Assembly: GCF_004136635.1 (NCBI RefSeq)
Contig: NZ_NOIU01000001.1
Span: 682,001 to 746,000, forward strand
Direction of reading: 5' to 3'
DNA length: 64,000 bases
Source: Rothia halotolerans
Lineage (GTDB): Bacteria > Actinomycetota > Actinomycetes > Actinomycetales > Micrococcaceae
Shown here: positions 8,366 to 17,117 of the stretch, piece after piece
Numbering within the stretch: position 1 is the first letter of the stretch
Layout: each line of letters opens with the position of its first letter
Position numbers and translations under genes: made by a program
The notes under the pieces: model-generated
The model's input: only the letters and a program-made list of their open reading frames with translations
Told to the model about the DNA's origin: nothing
Database searches by the model: none

Positions 8366-9739
8366 ATGGGGAAGACGACGGAGATCGCCGTGACGAGCGT
8401 GGCCGCCCGGTGCGCGGGCGCCAGCAGCGCAGACGAGTACTGGAACCTCCTGGAGAGCGCGCAGCCGCAGTTCCGCGGGGTGCCGCCGTCACGATGGCGG
8501 GAACGGCCCGCCGCCTCGCGTCCGGGCCGCGGGAACCTCAGCTACTCGCACGTCATGGCACCTGTCCGGGACCCCTACGCCCTCGACGCCCGACACCGCA
8601 GGATCCCGCGTGCCAGGGCCCTGCGCATGGACCCTCAGCAGCGCATGGCCCTCGGGCTGACGGAGGAGCTGCTGGCAGGCTCTCGCATCGACGTCTCCGC
8701 CGCCACGGAGGGCCGGATCTCCACCGTCATCGGCGTCAGCTCCACCGACTACCGCTCGGTGAGCTCGGCCGCGGTGGTCGCGGACATGCTGACAGATGGG
8801 TCGCTGGGCCGGAGCTCCGCCGGCTTCCGGGAGGCCCTGCGCGGCGTCTCCGAGAGGTCCGTCAGGGATCTCAGCGCGCACACCATGCCGGGCGTGCTGG
8901 CGAACATGGTCGCCGCCGTCGTCCAGTCCTCCTTCGACCTGAGGGGCTCCGCATACACCATGGACGCAGCCTGCGCCTCCGGGCTCATCGCGATCGACAC
9001 GGCATGCGGGCTGCTGACGAGCGGACGCGCCGACGCGTGCATCGCGGGCGGCGTGTACGTGGCGCTGACCCCCGAGGCCCACATCGCGTTCTCGGCGGTG
9101 GGTGCGCTCTCCCCCACGGGGGTGTGCAGGCCTTTCACCTCGATGGCGGACGGCTTCGTCATCGGCGACGGCGGGGCCCTGGTCCTGCTGCGTCGGCTGG
9201 AGGACGCCCGGCGGGACGGCGACCGGATCTGGGCGGTGGTGGAGGCCCGGGGGAGCTCCAGCGACGGCCGCGCCCCCGGCATCATGACGCCCACCGCGGC
9301 GGGGCAGAGAGCCGCCGTCGAAGAGGCGCTCGCCTCGTCTGGCCAGCGCGTCCTCGAGGTGGATGCCGTCGAGGGGCACGGGACGGGCACGGAGGTGGGG
9401 GACCGGACCGAGATCGAGACCCTGCGCCGGGTCGTGGACCCGAGCGCGCAGGTCCTCCTGGGATCCTGCAAGGCCGTCATCGGCCATACGATGGCCGCCT
9501 CCGGCGCCCTGTCCTTCGTCAAGGCGGCGCAGGCGCTGGCCCGGGGGACCTGGCCGCCGCAGCCCGGCGTGCCCGGGGGCCGGTGGAGCCCGCAGCTGGT
9601 CGAGAGCCCTCTCCTCCCCGCCTGCCGGGGGGCCGTGCGGCATCGCCCGATCCGCCGGGCGGCGGTGAACTCCTTCGGGTTCGGGGGCACCAACAGCCAC
9701 CTCGTCCTGAGGGGGCCGGAGGTGGAGCCCCGTGGCTGA
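8366..9739 (+). CDS. Stand-alone type I PKS ketosynthase (KS)
   Basis: The 457-residue protein is a complete modular-type KS ending exactly at the conserved NSFGFGGTNSHLVL. MDPQQRMAL, active-site Cys203 in DAACASG, His338 in EGHGTGT and Lys369/His374 in CKAVIGHTMAASG are all present, so decarboxylative condensation should work. It lacks the post-KS linker, AT and ACP, which are encoded by the next gene; the two overlap by 8 bp (GTGGCTGA). ATG 8366 is preceded by AGGGGA. Family knowledge: such KS enzymes extend an acyl starter with malonyl-ACP. The starter unit and its loading route are not visible. I infer one split PKS module that works once or iteratively. Confidence 0.9.
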   Translation: MGKTTEIAVTSVAARCAGASSADEYWNLLESAQPQFRGVPPSRWRERPAASRPGRGNLSYSHVMAPVRDPYALDARHRRIPRARALRMDPQQRMALGLTEELLAGSRIDVSAATEGRISTVIGVSSTDYRSVSSAAVVADMLTDGSLGRSSAGFREALRGVSERSVRDLSAHTMPGVLANMVAAVVQSSFDLRGSAYTMDAACASGLIAIDTACGLLTSGRADACIAGGVYVALTPEAHIAFSAVGALSPTGVCRPFTSMADGFVIGDGGALVLLRRLEDARRDGDRIWAVVEARGSSSDGRAPGIMTPTAAGQRAAVEEALASSGQRVLEVDAVEGHGTGTEVGDRTEIETLRRVVDPSAQVLLGSCKAVIGHTMAASGALSFVKAAQALARGTWPPQPGVPGGRWSPQLVESPLLPACRGAVRHRPIRRAAVNSFGFGGTNSHLVLRGPEVEPRG

Positions 9740-12700
9740 GCACCTCCCCTTCCTCCTCTCGGCCGGCGGGCCCGAGGAGCTGCGTCGGCTGGCCGCCCGT
9801 CATCTCTCCGCCCTCGAGGATCCGGCCGGGGCCGTCGAGGCAGCGGGCTCTCCGTCAGCGGTCCTCCGGGACCTGGCGACCGCCCTCTCCCTCGCGCCGC
9901 CTCAGGAGTACCGGGCGGCCCTCATCGCCTCGTCCTTCGGCGAGCTCCGGGAGCGGCTCGCGGCGATCCGGGACGCGGAGGGAACGATGCCCCGGACTCT
10001 CGGTCCTTCCGGCATCGGCATGGCCCGAGCCGACCACGACTCCTCCCCGCTCCTCCTCTTCCCGGGCCAGGGCAGCCAGCGGCCGGGGGAGAACGCCTGG
10101 CTCGCCCGGGGATCGGAGGCGTACGCGGAGCACGTGCGGGAGCTCGAGGGCCGCTTCGGCGACGACGCCCTCGGCACGCGCCTCTCGGAGGCCTGGACCG
10201 CATCGGAAGACAATCGCAGAAGTCTGGAGACCGGGTGCCGGGAGACCTCGATCGCGCAGCCCCTCCTGTCCGTCACGGCCCTTGCCATGGTCCGCACCCT
10301 GGAGGAGGCCGGGGTACCGGCCGACGCCGTCCTCGGCCACAGCGTCGGCGAGTTCGGCGCGCTCCGGGCCGCCGGCGTCCTCGGCGAGACGGAGATTCTG
10401 GACCTCGTCAGGCGACGGGTCGAATGCACGCGCTCCCTCGCCCCTGGCTCCTCGATGCTCGCGGTGCGCAACGGGACGGAGGGACTCCCCGCCTCCGCGG
10501 AGCCGCCGGAGGGCCTCTTCCTCGCCTGCGACAACGACCCTTCCCAGACAGTCCTCGGCGGCCCGGCGGCCGCAGTCGGGGAGGCGGCCCGCGAGCTGAC
10601 GCGGCGCGGCGTCGCCTGCACGCCTCTGCGTACCTCCTCCGCCTTCCACACCCCCGTGATGGCGGAGGCGGACAGGGCCTTCGGCGCCGCGCTCGCCTCG
10701 CTCGACGCGGCAGACCTGCCGACGCCGGAGGGCATCCGCCTCTACTCCTCGATCTCCGGGTCCCGGGTGCGCAGCCGGCGGGAGGCGTTGGACCTGCTGA
10801 GCCGCCAGCTCTCGACGACGGTCCGCTTCCGCGAAGCCTGCCTGGCCGCCCAGGAGGCTTCGCCGGACTTCCTCGTGCAGGTCAGCGGAGGAACCTCCCT
10901 GATCGAGATGTATCGCCGCACCAATCCCGGCTTCACGGGTCCACACGCGGGATTCGGCGGCTCGGATCCGCAGGCCGCCGAGCATGCGAGAGCTGTGGCG
11001 ACGCTCTTCCTGTCGGTCAGGAGCTTCCGGCCTCACGTCCTCATCGGCGGTCTGGGAGTCGCCTCCCGGGCACCCCACGCCGCCTCGACGGCGGAGAGCG
11101 TGCTCCTCGCCCGCGCCTCGGCCGACGCCTCTGCGCCGGCACCGGCACACCGTCCGCATCGTCCCGCAGAATCGGAGAGCGAACCCATGACGCACCGACC
11201 GCAGCCGAATCGACCGTCCTCCCGGCAGGCCGCCCCGGCGACCGGCGCCGAGGCCGCGGGGAGAAGCAGCCTCCCCGAGCACGGCGCCCCTCCGGAAGGA
11301 GCAGCTTCCGCCGGATCGACCGCCCTGGCGCTCACCGCGGCGCTCATGCACGACCAGATGAGGACTCTGCGCTGGATCCTCGGCGCAGAGAAGGAGGCCA
11401 CGCCGGCCCTGCCCCACGACGCCAGGCGCCGTGACGACGCGTCACATCCGGCACCTGACGGCGGGAGGAACACCGGGCACGGGGGCCGGGAACGCGAGGA
11501 TGCGGTGAACAGCGACTCGGTGCCCGACGCCGGGGCGATGCGGACTCCGCCCGATGCACCGGTGCCACCCACCCCTGACTCGGCCTCCGCCCCGGGCTCG
11601 GACCCCGAGGACCTCGGGGAGACCATCCGCCGGATCGTCGCGGAAGTCGGCGGATATGCGCCCGAGCAGATCTTCCCCGCCGACGAACTCGGCGCCGACC
11701 TCGGCCTGGACTCCCTCATGCTCACCGGCATCCTGGCAACACTCGCGGAACGCTTCCCCGGCTGGCGCCCCACGAGCCTGGATCCATCCCGCATCACTAC
11801 GGTGCAGGACCTCGTCAAGGTGGTCGGCGAGGGGAAGGACGGTAGCGCGACGACGCCGGATCCACACAGCGCGGCGCCGGAGCCGGCCGCCGGAACGGCG
11901 TCGCCGGACCCCACCGAAGCCCCGGCCGAGGCCGGCGCACCAGGGAAAGACACCGCCGCTTCCCGCGACGACGCTGTCGCGGTCGATCCCCGACCTCTGT
12001 GGCAGACCGAGGAGGTCAGCCGGACCGGGAGGCGACTGGAGCAGGCCGCTCGGGGCACCGCGCCGCTTCCCTACTACCTGGAGCACGAGGGCGTCGCCGA
12101 CGCCACCACCAGCATCGGCGGTGAGGAGTACATCAGCTTCGGCTCGTACAACTACCTCGGGCTGACCGGCCACCCCAGCGTGGTACGGGCCGCTCAGGAA
12201 GCGGTCTCCCGGTATGGGACCTCGTGCTCCGCGGCGCGCATCCTCTCCGGGAACCGTCCGCTGCACACGCAGCTCGAGACGTCGATCTCCCGCCTCGTCG
12301 GCACCGAGGACGCCGCGGTCCTGGTCAGCGGCCACGGGACCAACATGAGCGTGATCCCGCACCTCTACGGCCCCCAGGACATCGTCTTCCACGATGCCCT
12401 GGCGCATGACAGCATCCTCCAGGGGATCAGGGCCTCGGGCGCCGCCCGGCACTCCTTCCCCCACAACCGGACGGATCTCCTCGAGAGGGCCCTGCGGAGC
12501 CGCCGCCGCTCCTTCCGACGGGCCCTGATCGTCACCGAGGGCATCTTCAGCATGGACGGCGATGTCGCCGACCTGCCGGAGCTGGTCCGCCTCGCGAAGG
12601 AGCACGGGGCGCACCTCATGGTCGACGAGGCCCACAGCATCGGCGTGCTGGGGGCCCGCGGAGGCGGGATCTGCGAGGAGCTCGGGGTGGACCCGCACGA

Positions 12701-13289
12701 CGTCGACCTCCTCATGGGCACCCTGTCCAAGAGCCTGGCGAGCTGCGGCGGCTACATCGCGGGCCATTCCGCGCTCGTGCAGCACCTGAGGTTCTCCCTC
12801 TCGGGATTGGTCTTCAGCGCCGCGATCACCCCGCCGAACGCCGCCTCCGCCCTGGCCGCGCTCGAGATGATCGAACAGGAGCCCGGCCGCCTCCGCACCC
12901 TGCGGGAGAACTCCCGGCACTTCCTCGACGGCGCCCGGGCCCGCGGGCTGGAGGTGGGCGATGCGATCGGGGCGGCCGTCGTGCCCGTCATCATCGGCGA
13001 TTCCGGGCGTACGATCGAGGTCTCCCGAGGCCTCCACGACGCCGGCATCAGCGTCAACCCGATCGTCTTCCCCGCCGTGGCGGAGAACCTCTCCCGCCTG
13101 CGGTTCTTCATCACCCAGGACCACACGCGGGAGCAGCTCGACGCCGCGCTCGACGCAACGGCGGATCTCCTGTCCCGTCCCGGGGGCGGGGCCCCCGCCC
13201 CCGGGACGGAGCTTCGGCCGTCCACGGCGAGCCCGACGCCGGGCCTCCCCGAGGGAGAGCACAGCGCAGCCTGCGGAGCCGGACGATGA
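9732..13289 (+). CDS. AT-ACP-alpha-oxoamine synthase fusion (PKS with PLP-dependent release domain)
   Basis: The 1185-residue protein contains: residues 1-100, a KS-AT linker (PFLLSAGGPEELRRLAARHL); about 105-430, an acyltransferase with GQGSQ (112-116), Ser204 in GHSVGE and SAFH (303-306), close to the malonyl-type HAFH; 430-615, disordered Pro/Ala/Ser linker; 620-700, an acyl carrier domain with phosphopantetheine Ser661 in LGLDSLM; 755-1150, a fold-type I alpha-oxoamine synthase with VDEAHSIG and PLP-lysine Lys1000 in TLSKS. AOS enzymes condense acyl thioesters with an amino acid and lose CO2, as in SxtA, PigH, Fum8 and serine palmitoyltransferase. The predicted product is an alpha-amino ketone. 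The start GTG overlaps the KS stop, and the downstream SDR overlaps by 4 bp. The amino acid used is unknown. Confidence 0.88.
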   Translation: MAEHLPFLLSAGGPEELRRLAARHLSALEDPAGAVEAAGSPSAVLRDLATALSLAPPQEYRAALIASSFGELRERLAAIRDAEGTMPRTLGPSGIGMARADHDSSPLLLFPGQGSQRPGENAWLARGSEAYAEHVRELEGRFGDDALGTRLSEAWTASEDNRRSLETGCRETSIAQPLLSVTALAMVRTLEEAGVPADAVLGHSVGEFGALRAAGVLGETEILDLVRRRVECTRSLAPGSSMLAVRNGTEGLPASAEPPEGLFLACDNDPSQTVLGGPAAAVGEAARELTRRGVACTPLRTSSAFHTPVMAEADRAFGAALASLDAADLPTPEGIRLYSSISGSRVRSRREALDLLSRQLSTTVRFREACLAAQEASPDFLVQVSGGTSLIEMYRRTNPGFTGPHAGFGGSDPQAAEHARAVATLFLSVRSFRPHVLIGGLGVASRAPHAASTAESVLLARASADASAPAPAHRPHRPAESESEPMTHRPQPNRPSSRQAAPATGAEAAGRSSLPEHGAPPEGAASAGSTALALTAALMHDQMRTLRWILGAEKEATPALPHDARRRDDASHPAPDGGRNTGHGGREREDAVNSDSVPDAGAMRTPPDAPVPPTPDSASAPGSDPEDLGETIRRIVAEVGGYAPEQIFPADELGADLGLDSLMLTGILATLAERFPGWRPTSLDPSRITTVQDLVKVVGEGKDGSATTPDPHSAAPEPAAGTASPDPTEAPAEAGAPGKDTAASRDDAVAVDPRPLWQTEEVSRTGRRLEQAARGTAPLPYYLEHEGVADATTSIGGEEYISFGSYNYLGLTGHPSVVRAAQEAVSRYGTSCSAARILSGNRPLHTQLETSISRLVGTEDAAVLVSGHGTNMSVIPHLYGPQDIVFHDALAHDSILQGIRASGAARHSFPHNRTDLLERALRSRRRSFRRALIVTEGIFSMDGDVADLPELVRLAKEHGAHLMVDEAHSIGVLGARGGGICEELGVDPHDVDLLMGTLSKSLASCGGYIAGHSALVQHLRFSLSGLVFSAAITPPNAASALAALEMIEQEPGRLRTLRENSRHFLDGARARGLEVGDAIGAAVVPVIIGDSGRTIEVSRGLHDAGISVNPIVFPAVAENLSRLRFFITQDHTREQLDAALDATADLLSRPGGGAPAPGTELRPSTASPTPGLPEGEHSAACGAGR

Positions 13290-14233
13290 AGGCGGGCAGC
13301 GCGGAGATCGCGGTGCTGGGCGTCTCCGGCGCCATCGGCCAGCTGGCGGCTCGGGCCGCCCTGGAGCACGGGCACGCCGTCCGCGCCTGCGCCCGGCATC
13401 CGCGGGACGTCCCGGGCGTCCCGCATCCCCTCGCCGACTACTCCCGCCGAGAGGTGCGCACGGCCATCCGAGGCTGCTCCGCCGTCATCGCGACGGTGGG
13501 CCTGCCCTACCGCTCCCGGCTCTGGCTCGCCGACTGGGCCCCGATGGTCCGCGAGATCCTCGCGGCCTGCGCCGACGAGGGCATTCCCCTGACCCTGCTG
13601 GACAACCTGTACGTCTACGGCGACGCCGGGAACCCGCTCCACGAGGACTCCCCTCTCACGCCGTGCAGCGCCAAGGGCCGGGCCCGGCTCGCCGGCTGGG
13701 AGGCCGTCCGGGAGGCACTGGACCGGGGCCAGGACGTCCTGGTCGCCCGCGCCTCCGACTTCCTCGGACCCCGCGCGGAGGTCTGCCTCCTGCCGTGGAG
13801 CACACTCGCGGCTGCGGCCGAGCACGGTGGGAGGGCGCTCACCTGGATCGGCGACCCCGAAGCGCAGCACTCCTTCTCCTTCACCGAGGAGGTCGCCGCG
13901 GCGCTGGTGGAGCTGGCGACGGGCGAGGCGGTCCGCCGGGAGCCCGGCGTCGTCCACCTGCCGACGCTGCACGCCTTCTCCGCGCGGGAGCTCGCCCGGC
14001 GACTGGGCGAGCGCAGGGGCCGCCCGCTGCCCCTCCGTGTCCTGAGGAGGCCCGCCGTCGCCGCCGCCGCGCTCCTCAGCCGCCGGGCCGCGGAGCAGCG
14101 GGAGATGATGTACCAGGTCGAGCGCGACTTCATCGTCGACGACGAGCGCATCCGGAGCCAGGGGTGGTCAGCGCCGAAGATGACCCTGGAGGACCTCGTG
14201 GAGCGCCTGGCGCACCGGCCGGGCCTCCCATGA
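13286..14233 (+). CDS. Extended SDR (NAD-dependent epimerase/dehydratase family), likely tailoring reductase of the PKS-AOS operon
   Basis: The 315-residue protein overlaps the PKS-AOS gene by ATGA (13286-13289). The Rossmann start IAVLGVSGAIGQLAARAALE gives a GxxGxxG-type nucleotide site; DNLYVYGD and ARASDFLGPRA resemble the extended SDR core, and the C-terminal half is a substrate domain. The canonical YxxxK catalytic pair is not clear: the Tyr is near LYVYGD and a lysine lies in PCSAKGRA. Extended SDRs reduce or epimerise sugars and ketones; the bacterial ceramide pathway also uses an epimerase-like reductase after serine palmitoyltransferase. From context I infer reduction of the alpha-amino ketone to an amino alcohol. 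Confidence 0.75.
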   Translation: MKAGSAEIAVLGVSGAIGQLAARAALEHGHAVRACARHPRDVPGVPHPLADYSRREVRTAIRGCSAVIATVGLPYRSRLWLADWAPMVREILAACADEGIPLTLLDNLYVYGDAGNPLHEDSPLTPCSAKGRARLAGWEAVREALDRGQDVLVARASDFLGPRAEVCLLPWSTLAAAAEHGGRALTWIGDPEAQHSFSFTEEVAAALVELATGEAVRREPGVVHLPTLHAFSARELARRLGERRGRPLPLRVLRRPAVAAAALLSRRAAEQREMMYQVERDFIVDDERIRSQGWSAPKMTLEDLVERLAHRPGLP

Positions 14234-14433
14234 CGCTGCGTGCCCGCGAGGCGGGTGCTGTTCCGCCGCCCGCTCATCCGTCCAGAAGACGAGGGGCAAT
14301 TCACCTCTTCCCCGCGCCGGAGGTCTTCGAGTTCTGACGGGTCTGTCTAGGGGGCGAACAACAATCAGCGGTCGGACCTGCCCCAGGTTCTCTGTGCGGC
14401 GCCTGTCTCGGCACAACCGGGCGTGCAGCCACC

Positions 14434-14460
14434 TGTAACGTATTCGCCTCCCCTGACATA
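14434..14460 (+). promoter_or_regulatory. ECF-type promoter of the bacteriocin operon
   Basis: TGTAACG (14434-14440), 14 bases, then GACATA (14455-14460), preceded by CACC. The boxes are identical in sequence and spacing to those at 2114-2140. The predicted leader is about 85 nt and ends in AGGAG (14543-14547) before the bacteriocin ATG. The operon encodes an ECF sigma factor at its end, the obvious candidate reader. The remaining bases between 14234 and 14552 show nothing else I can name. Confidence 0.6.
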
Positions 14461-14552
14461 GAAGAGGTACGGGCCGGGGATCACTGGCGATCCCCTCAGC
14501 AATGCCGGTGCCTTGATCGCGTTGCGGCCTGATACACCGTCAAGGAGCAATC

Positions 14553-14996
14553 ATGAACATCCCCTCCAACCCTCAGCAGCGACGCTTCGGCGGGAGACTC
14601 GTAACCGCAGTGACGTTGACGCTGGCCGCTATCGCCATCACGCCCACCCTGTCCTATGCCTCACCCACGTCAATCGACGATCCCACCGTCGGCAGCGCTG
14701 AGGAGATCCGCGTAGCAGAGGAAGCTTCTTCCGGAATCCCGGAAACCGAGCCCTTCTGGCTCTCCGCCGGTCGGAAAATCGCATTTCCGCGCGAAGGTGG
14801 TCACTGGGAATACGGCTTCTGGAACGCGAATATCCGCTCGTACTACACGGTGAACCGGTGCCATGGTTCCTCCGTCTCTAAGAACGGACACATCGCGCGC
14901 AGCATGGATACCCCCGCGGGTAAACGCAGTGTCGCCGAGAGATGGGCGCTCCAGAACCCGTGGGACGTTGATCGGTACTACTACCGCGTTTGCTGA
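14553..14996 (+). CDS. Lactococcin 972 family bacteriocin precursor
   Basis: The 147-residue pre-protein has a basic N-terminus, a Sec signal peptide (VTAVTLTLAAIAITPTLSYA, cleavage near residue 36), an acidic pro-region to about residue 80 and then the family core. The core has GGHWEYGFW, spaced aromatic residues, HGSSVSKNGHIARSMDTPAGKRSVAERWA and a C-terminal YYYRVC. The GG.W.YG, SxY, HGSSV and paired C-terminal tyrosines match lactococcin 972, which binds lipid II and blocks septum formation. Unlike the prototype it carries two cysteines, Cys103 and Cys147, able to form a disulfide. Its codons are clearly AT-richer than the neighbours. The downstream membrane protein and ATPase complete the usual cassette. 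Confidence 0.85.
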   Translation: MNIPSNPQQRRFGGRLVTAVTLTLAAIAITPTLSYASPTSIDDPTVGSAEEIRVAEEASSGIPETEPFWLSAGRKIAFPREGGHWEYGFWNANIRSYYTVNRCHGSSVSKNGHIARSMDTPAGKRSVAERWALQNPWDVDRYYYRVC

Positions 14997-15102
14997 CGAT
15001 TCCCAGGGGGGGCTCGGCCGCTCGCATCAGGCGAGCGACCGGAGTCCCCCGCCATGTTCTTCTCCAGTCCGCCGGACCATCGCACAGCTCAGGAGGCATC
15101 GA

Positions 15103-17055
15103 GTGGGCTCCGTTCATCATCGGGTCGTCGCCGGGACCGGCGTCGTCGTCTTCGCGCTCCTGGCCGTCCTGTCCGCGGTCTTCCTCGACCTGCAGGACCG
15201 GGCCGTTCCGCGGACCGCGGGCGCGAGCGCGGCGTTCGACCTCGACTTCGTCGGTTCCGCGCTCGACGAGGCGACGGCTCTCGACGCCCTCAGCCGGGCC
15301 AGCGACGACCTCGGGCTGGGCTTGGTCCGCTTCGCCGGGAACGTGCGGAACAGCGCGGGCTCGGACCAGGTGCTCGTCGAGCTGAGCGCCTCACGCTCGC
15401 TCCCAGACCGACTCCCCCGGTTCGGGGCCGTTCCCGACGCAGAAGTCAGCGGCTCGGAGACCCTGGAGAACTCCTCCCCACAGGGCCGGTACCTCGTCAC
15501 CGGCGAACACCCGGATCTGCCCGCCTTCACCGCATGGCTGGAGGAGAACAGGGTGGGAGCGGCACGCATCCCCTCGGCGGCCGCCTCCGTGCCGGGCCTG
15601 CTCGCGGCCCAGCCCGCCTTCACGGCCTGCCTCGTCGCCGCGCTGCTCCTGCTGGTGTGCCTCGCCCTGTACTGGTGGGCCGTCCGTGCCCGGCGTCGCG
15701 CCCTCCTGGTGCTGGCCGGCATGGCGCCCCGCAGGATCATGGGGCGGGATCTGGCGGGGCTCGCGCTGCCGCTGACGGGGTCCGCGGGGCTCGTGGCCGC
15801 TGCGGCAACCGGTTTCGCCGCCACGCGCGGAGGCGTCTTCGTCCTCCCGATGGTCCTGCTTCTGGGAACCCTCGAGGCGCTGATGGTCGCGGGAGCGGTC
15901 GGGACCTTCGCCCTGCTCTCGGCCGTCGCGTGGCCCTCCTCGGCCGTGCTGTCCCGGTTGCGCCACGCCGCGCAGGGACACCGCGTGACCGCGACGGGGC
16001 TGATGGCGCTGTCGTTCCTCCTGGTGGTCGCGACGGTCCCCCCGACGGCTGCGGTCTGGCGCGACGCGGAGGCCACCGCCCGGGAGCAGGCGCAGTGGCG
16101 GCTGCTCACCGATCAGGTGAGTCTCGCGCTGATGACGGGCGCGACCGAGGAGGAGTTCGACGTCGTCAGCGAGCCCTTGGGGCGGTTGTCCCGGAATGCG
16201 GATCGACGAGGGGCAGCGGCGTTCTCCTACGCGTGGGAAGCGGCCCCGTCCTCCGCGGACGGTGACGGGCCCTCCCCGAACCGTTCGCCCCTGGCCCTCG
16301 TGAGCCGGGCGTGGTTGGAGCGCACCGACGTCGATGATGCCGACCTCGCTCCCGCGACCCGTGAGAGCCTCCCCGTCGAGGCGCATGAATTCCTCGATGA
16401 GCAACTGCCGCTCTGGACACGTAGCGCTCCGGAGAGTCTCGAGCTTTACGTTCACCGCGGGGAAGCCGGACCGCCCCTGATCGAGGGCGGCACCGGCAGA
16501 ATGATCTTCCCCCGGCAGCCCATCCTGGTGGTCGTGCCGGACTTGAACTCTTTCAATGACGATTCCCTGGGAGCGGCCATCTCCTCGTCCAACATCGTCT
16601 TCACCGGCCTGGCCGCGACGGAGCGGGAGGTCCGGGAGGCGGGGCTGGGCGACGCCGTCCGGGTGCAGCTCGTGGCCGAGGACGGTCTCCTCCGAGCCCA
16701 GCTCTCCTCCTACCTCGCCCTGATCACCGCGCTCTCGCTGGTCGCCCTGACCGCGGCGCTGCTCGTCGCGTCCGCGGTGGGGGCCGCCATCGCCGCGATC
16801 GTGTCCCTGCCGCGCGACCGGGTCCTGGGACTGTCCGGCGAGTCCCGGTGGAGGATCGTGGCGCCCCGGCTCGTTCCGCAGTGGGCGGCGGGCACCGTGC
16901 TGACGGGCGTCGTCTACGTCGTCATGGGCCGCAGCGGGGTCGAGGAGCGCGGATGGGTCTGGGCCGGCGCCGCGCTGGGGCTCGTCATCGCGAGCGCCAG
17001 CCACCTCCTGGCGACCCGGTGGGCGTTCCGCCAGGCGGCCGAACGCGCCCTGTGA
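15103..17055 (+). CDS. Bacteriocin-associated integral membrane protein (putative immunity/permease, 7-TM type)
   Basis: The 650-residue protein starts at GTG 15103 with AGGAGG at 15091-15096. One TM helix lies near residues 10-30, then an extracellular domain of about 130 residues, three or four helices (about 165-370), a second extracellular domain (about 385-550) and three C-terminal helices. This is the architecture of the lactococcin-972-associated membrane protein (bact_immun_7tm), which resembles FtsX/MacB-like permeases. It pairs with the ABC ATPase 62 bp downstream. It is thought to give immunity or export, but neither is proven for the family. A longer in-frame start inside the bacteriocin gene was rejected because it has no ribosome site and no signal-like sequence. 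Confidence 0.82.
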   Translation: MGSVHHRVVAGTGVVVFALLAVLSAVFLDLQDRAVPRTAGASAAFDLDFVGSALDEATALDALSRASDDLGLGLVRFAGNVRNSAGSDQVLVELSASRSLPDRLPRFGAVPDAEVSGSETLENSSPQGRYLVTGEHPDLPAFTAWLEENRVGAARIPSAAASVPGLLAAQPAFTACLVAALLLLVCLALYWWAVRARRRALLVLAGMAPRRIMGRDLAGLALPLTGSAGLVAAAATGFAATRGGVFVLPMVLLLGTLEALMVAGAVGTFALLSAVAWPSSAVLSRLRHAAQGHRVTATGLMALSFLLVVATVPPTAAVWRDAEATAREQAQWRLLTDQVSLALMTGATEEEFDVVSEPLGRLSRNADRRGAAAFSYAWEAAPSSADGDGPSPNRSPLALVSRAWLERTDVDDADLAPATRESLPVEAHEFLDEQLPLWTRSAPESLELYVHRGEAGPPLIEGGTGRMIFPRQPILVVVPDLNSFNDDSLGAAISSSNIVFTGLAATEREVREAGLGDAVRVQLVAEDGLLRAQLSSYLALITALSLVALTAALLVASAVGAAIAAIVSLPRDRVLGLSGESRWRIVAPRLVPQWAAGTVLTGVVYVVMGRSGVEERGWVWAGAALGLVIASASHLLATRWAFRQAAERAL

Positions 17056-17117
17056 ACCCTGGAATCGAACGCCGGCCCGGGCCCCGGCGTCGACACCGTA
17101 CCGACTGGAGGAACGAC

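Noticed and set aside
13286-14233. SDR as a ketoreductase domain of the PKS
   Set aside because: It is a free-standing extended SDR with an epimerase-like C-terminal domain, unlike PKS KR domains, and it lacks their LDD and clear YxxxN features.
14863-15102. N-terminal extension of the bacteriocin-associated membrane protein into the bacteriocin gene
   Set aside because: There is no ribosome site and the residues are unlike a membrane protein; AGGAGG before GTG 15103 decides the start.
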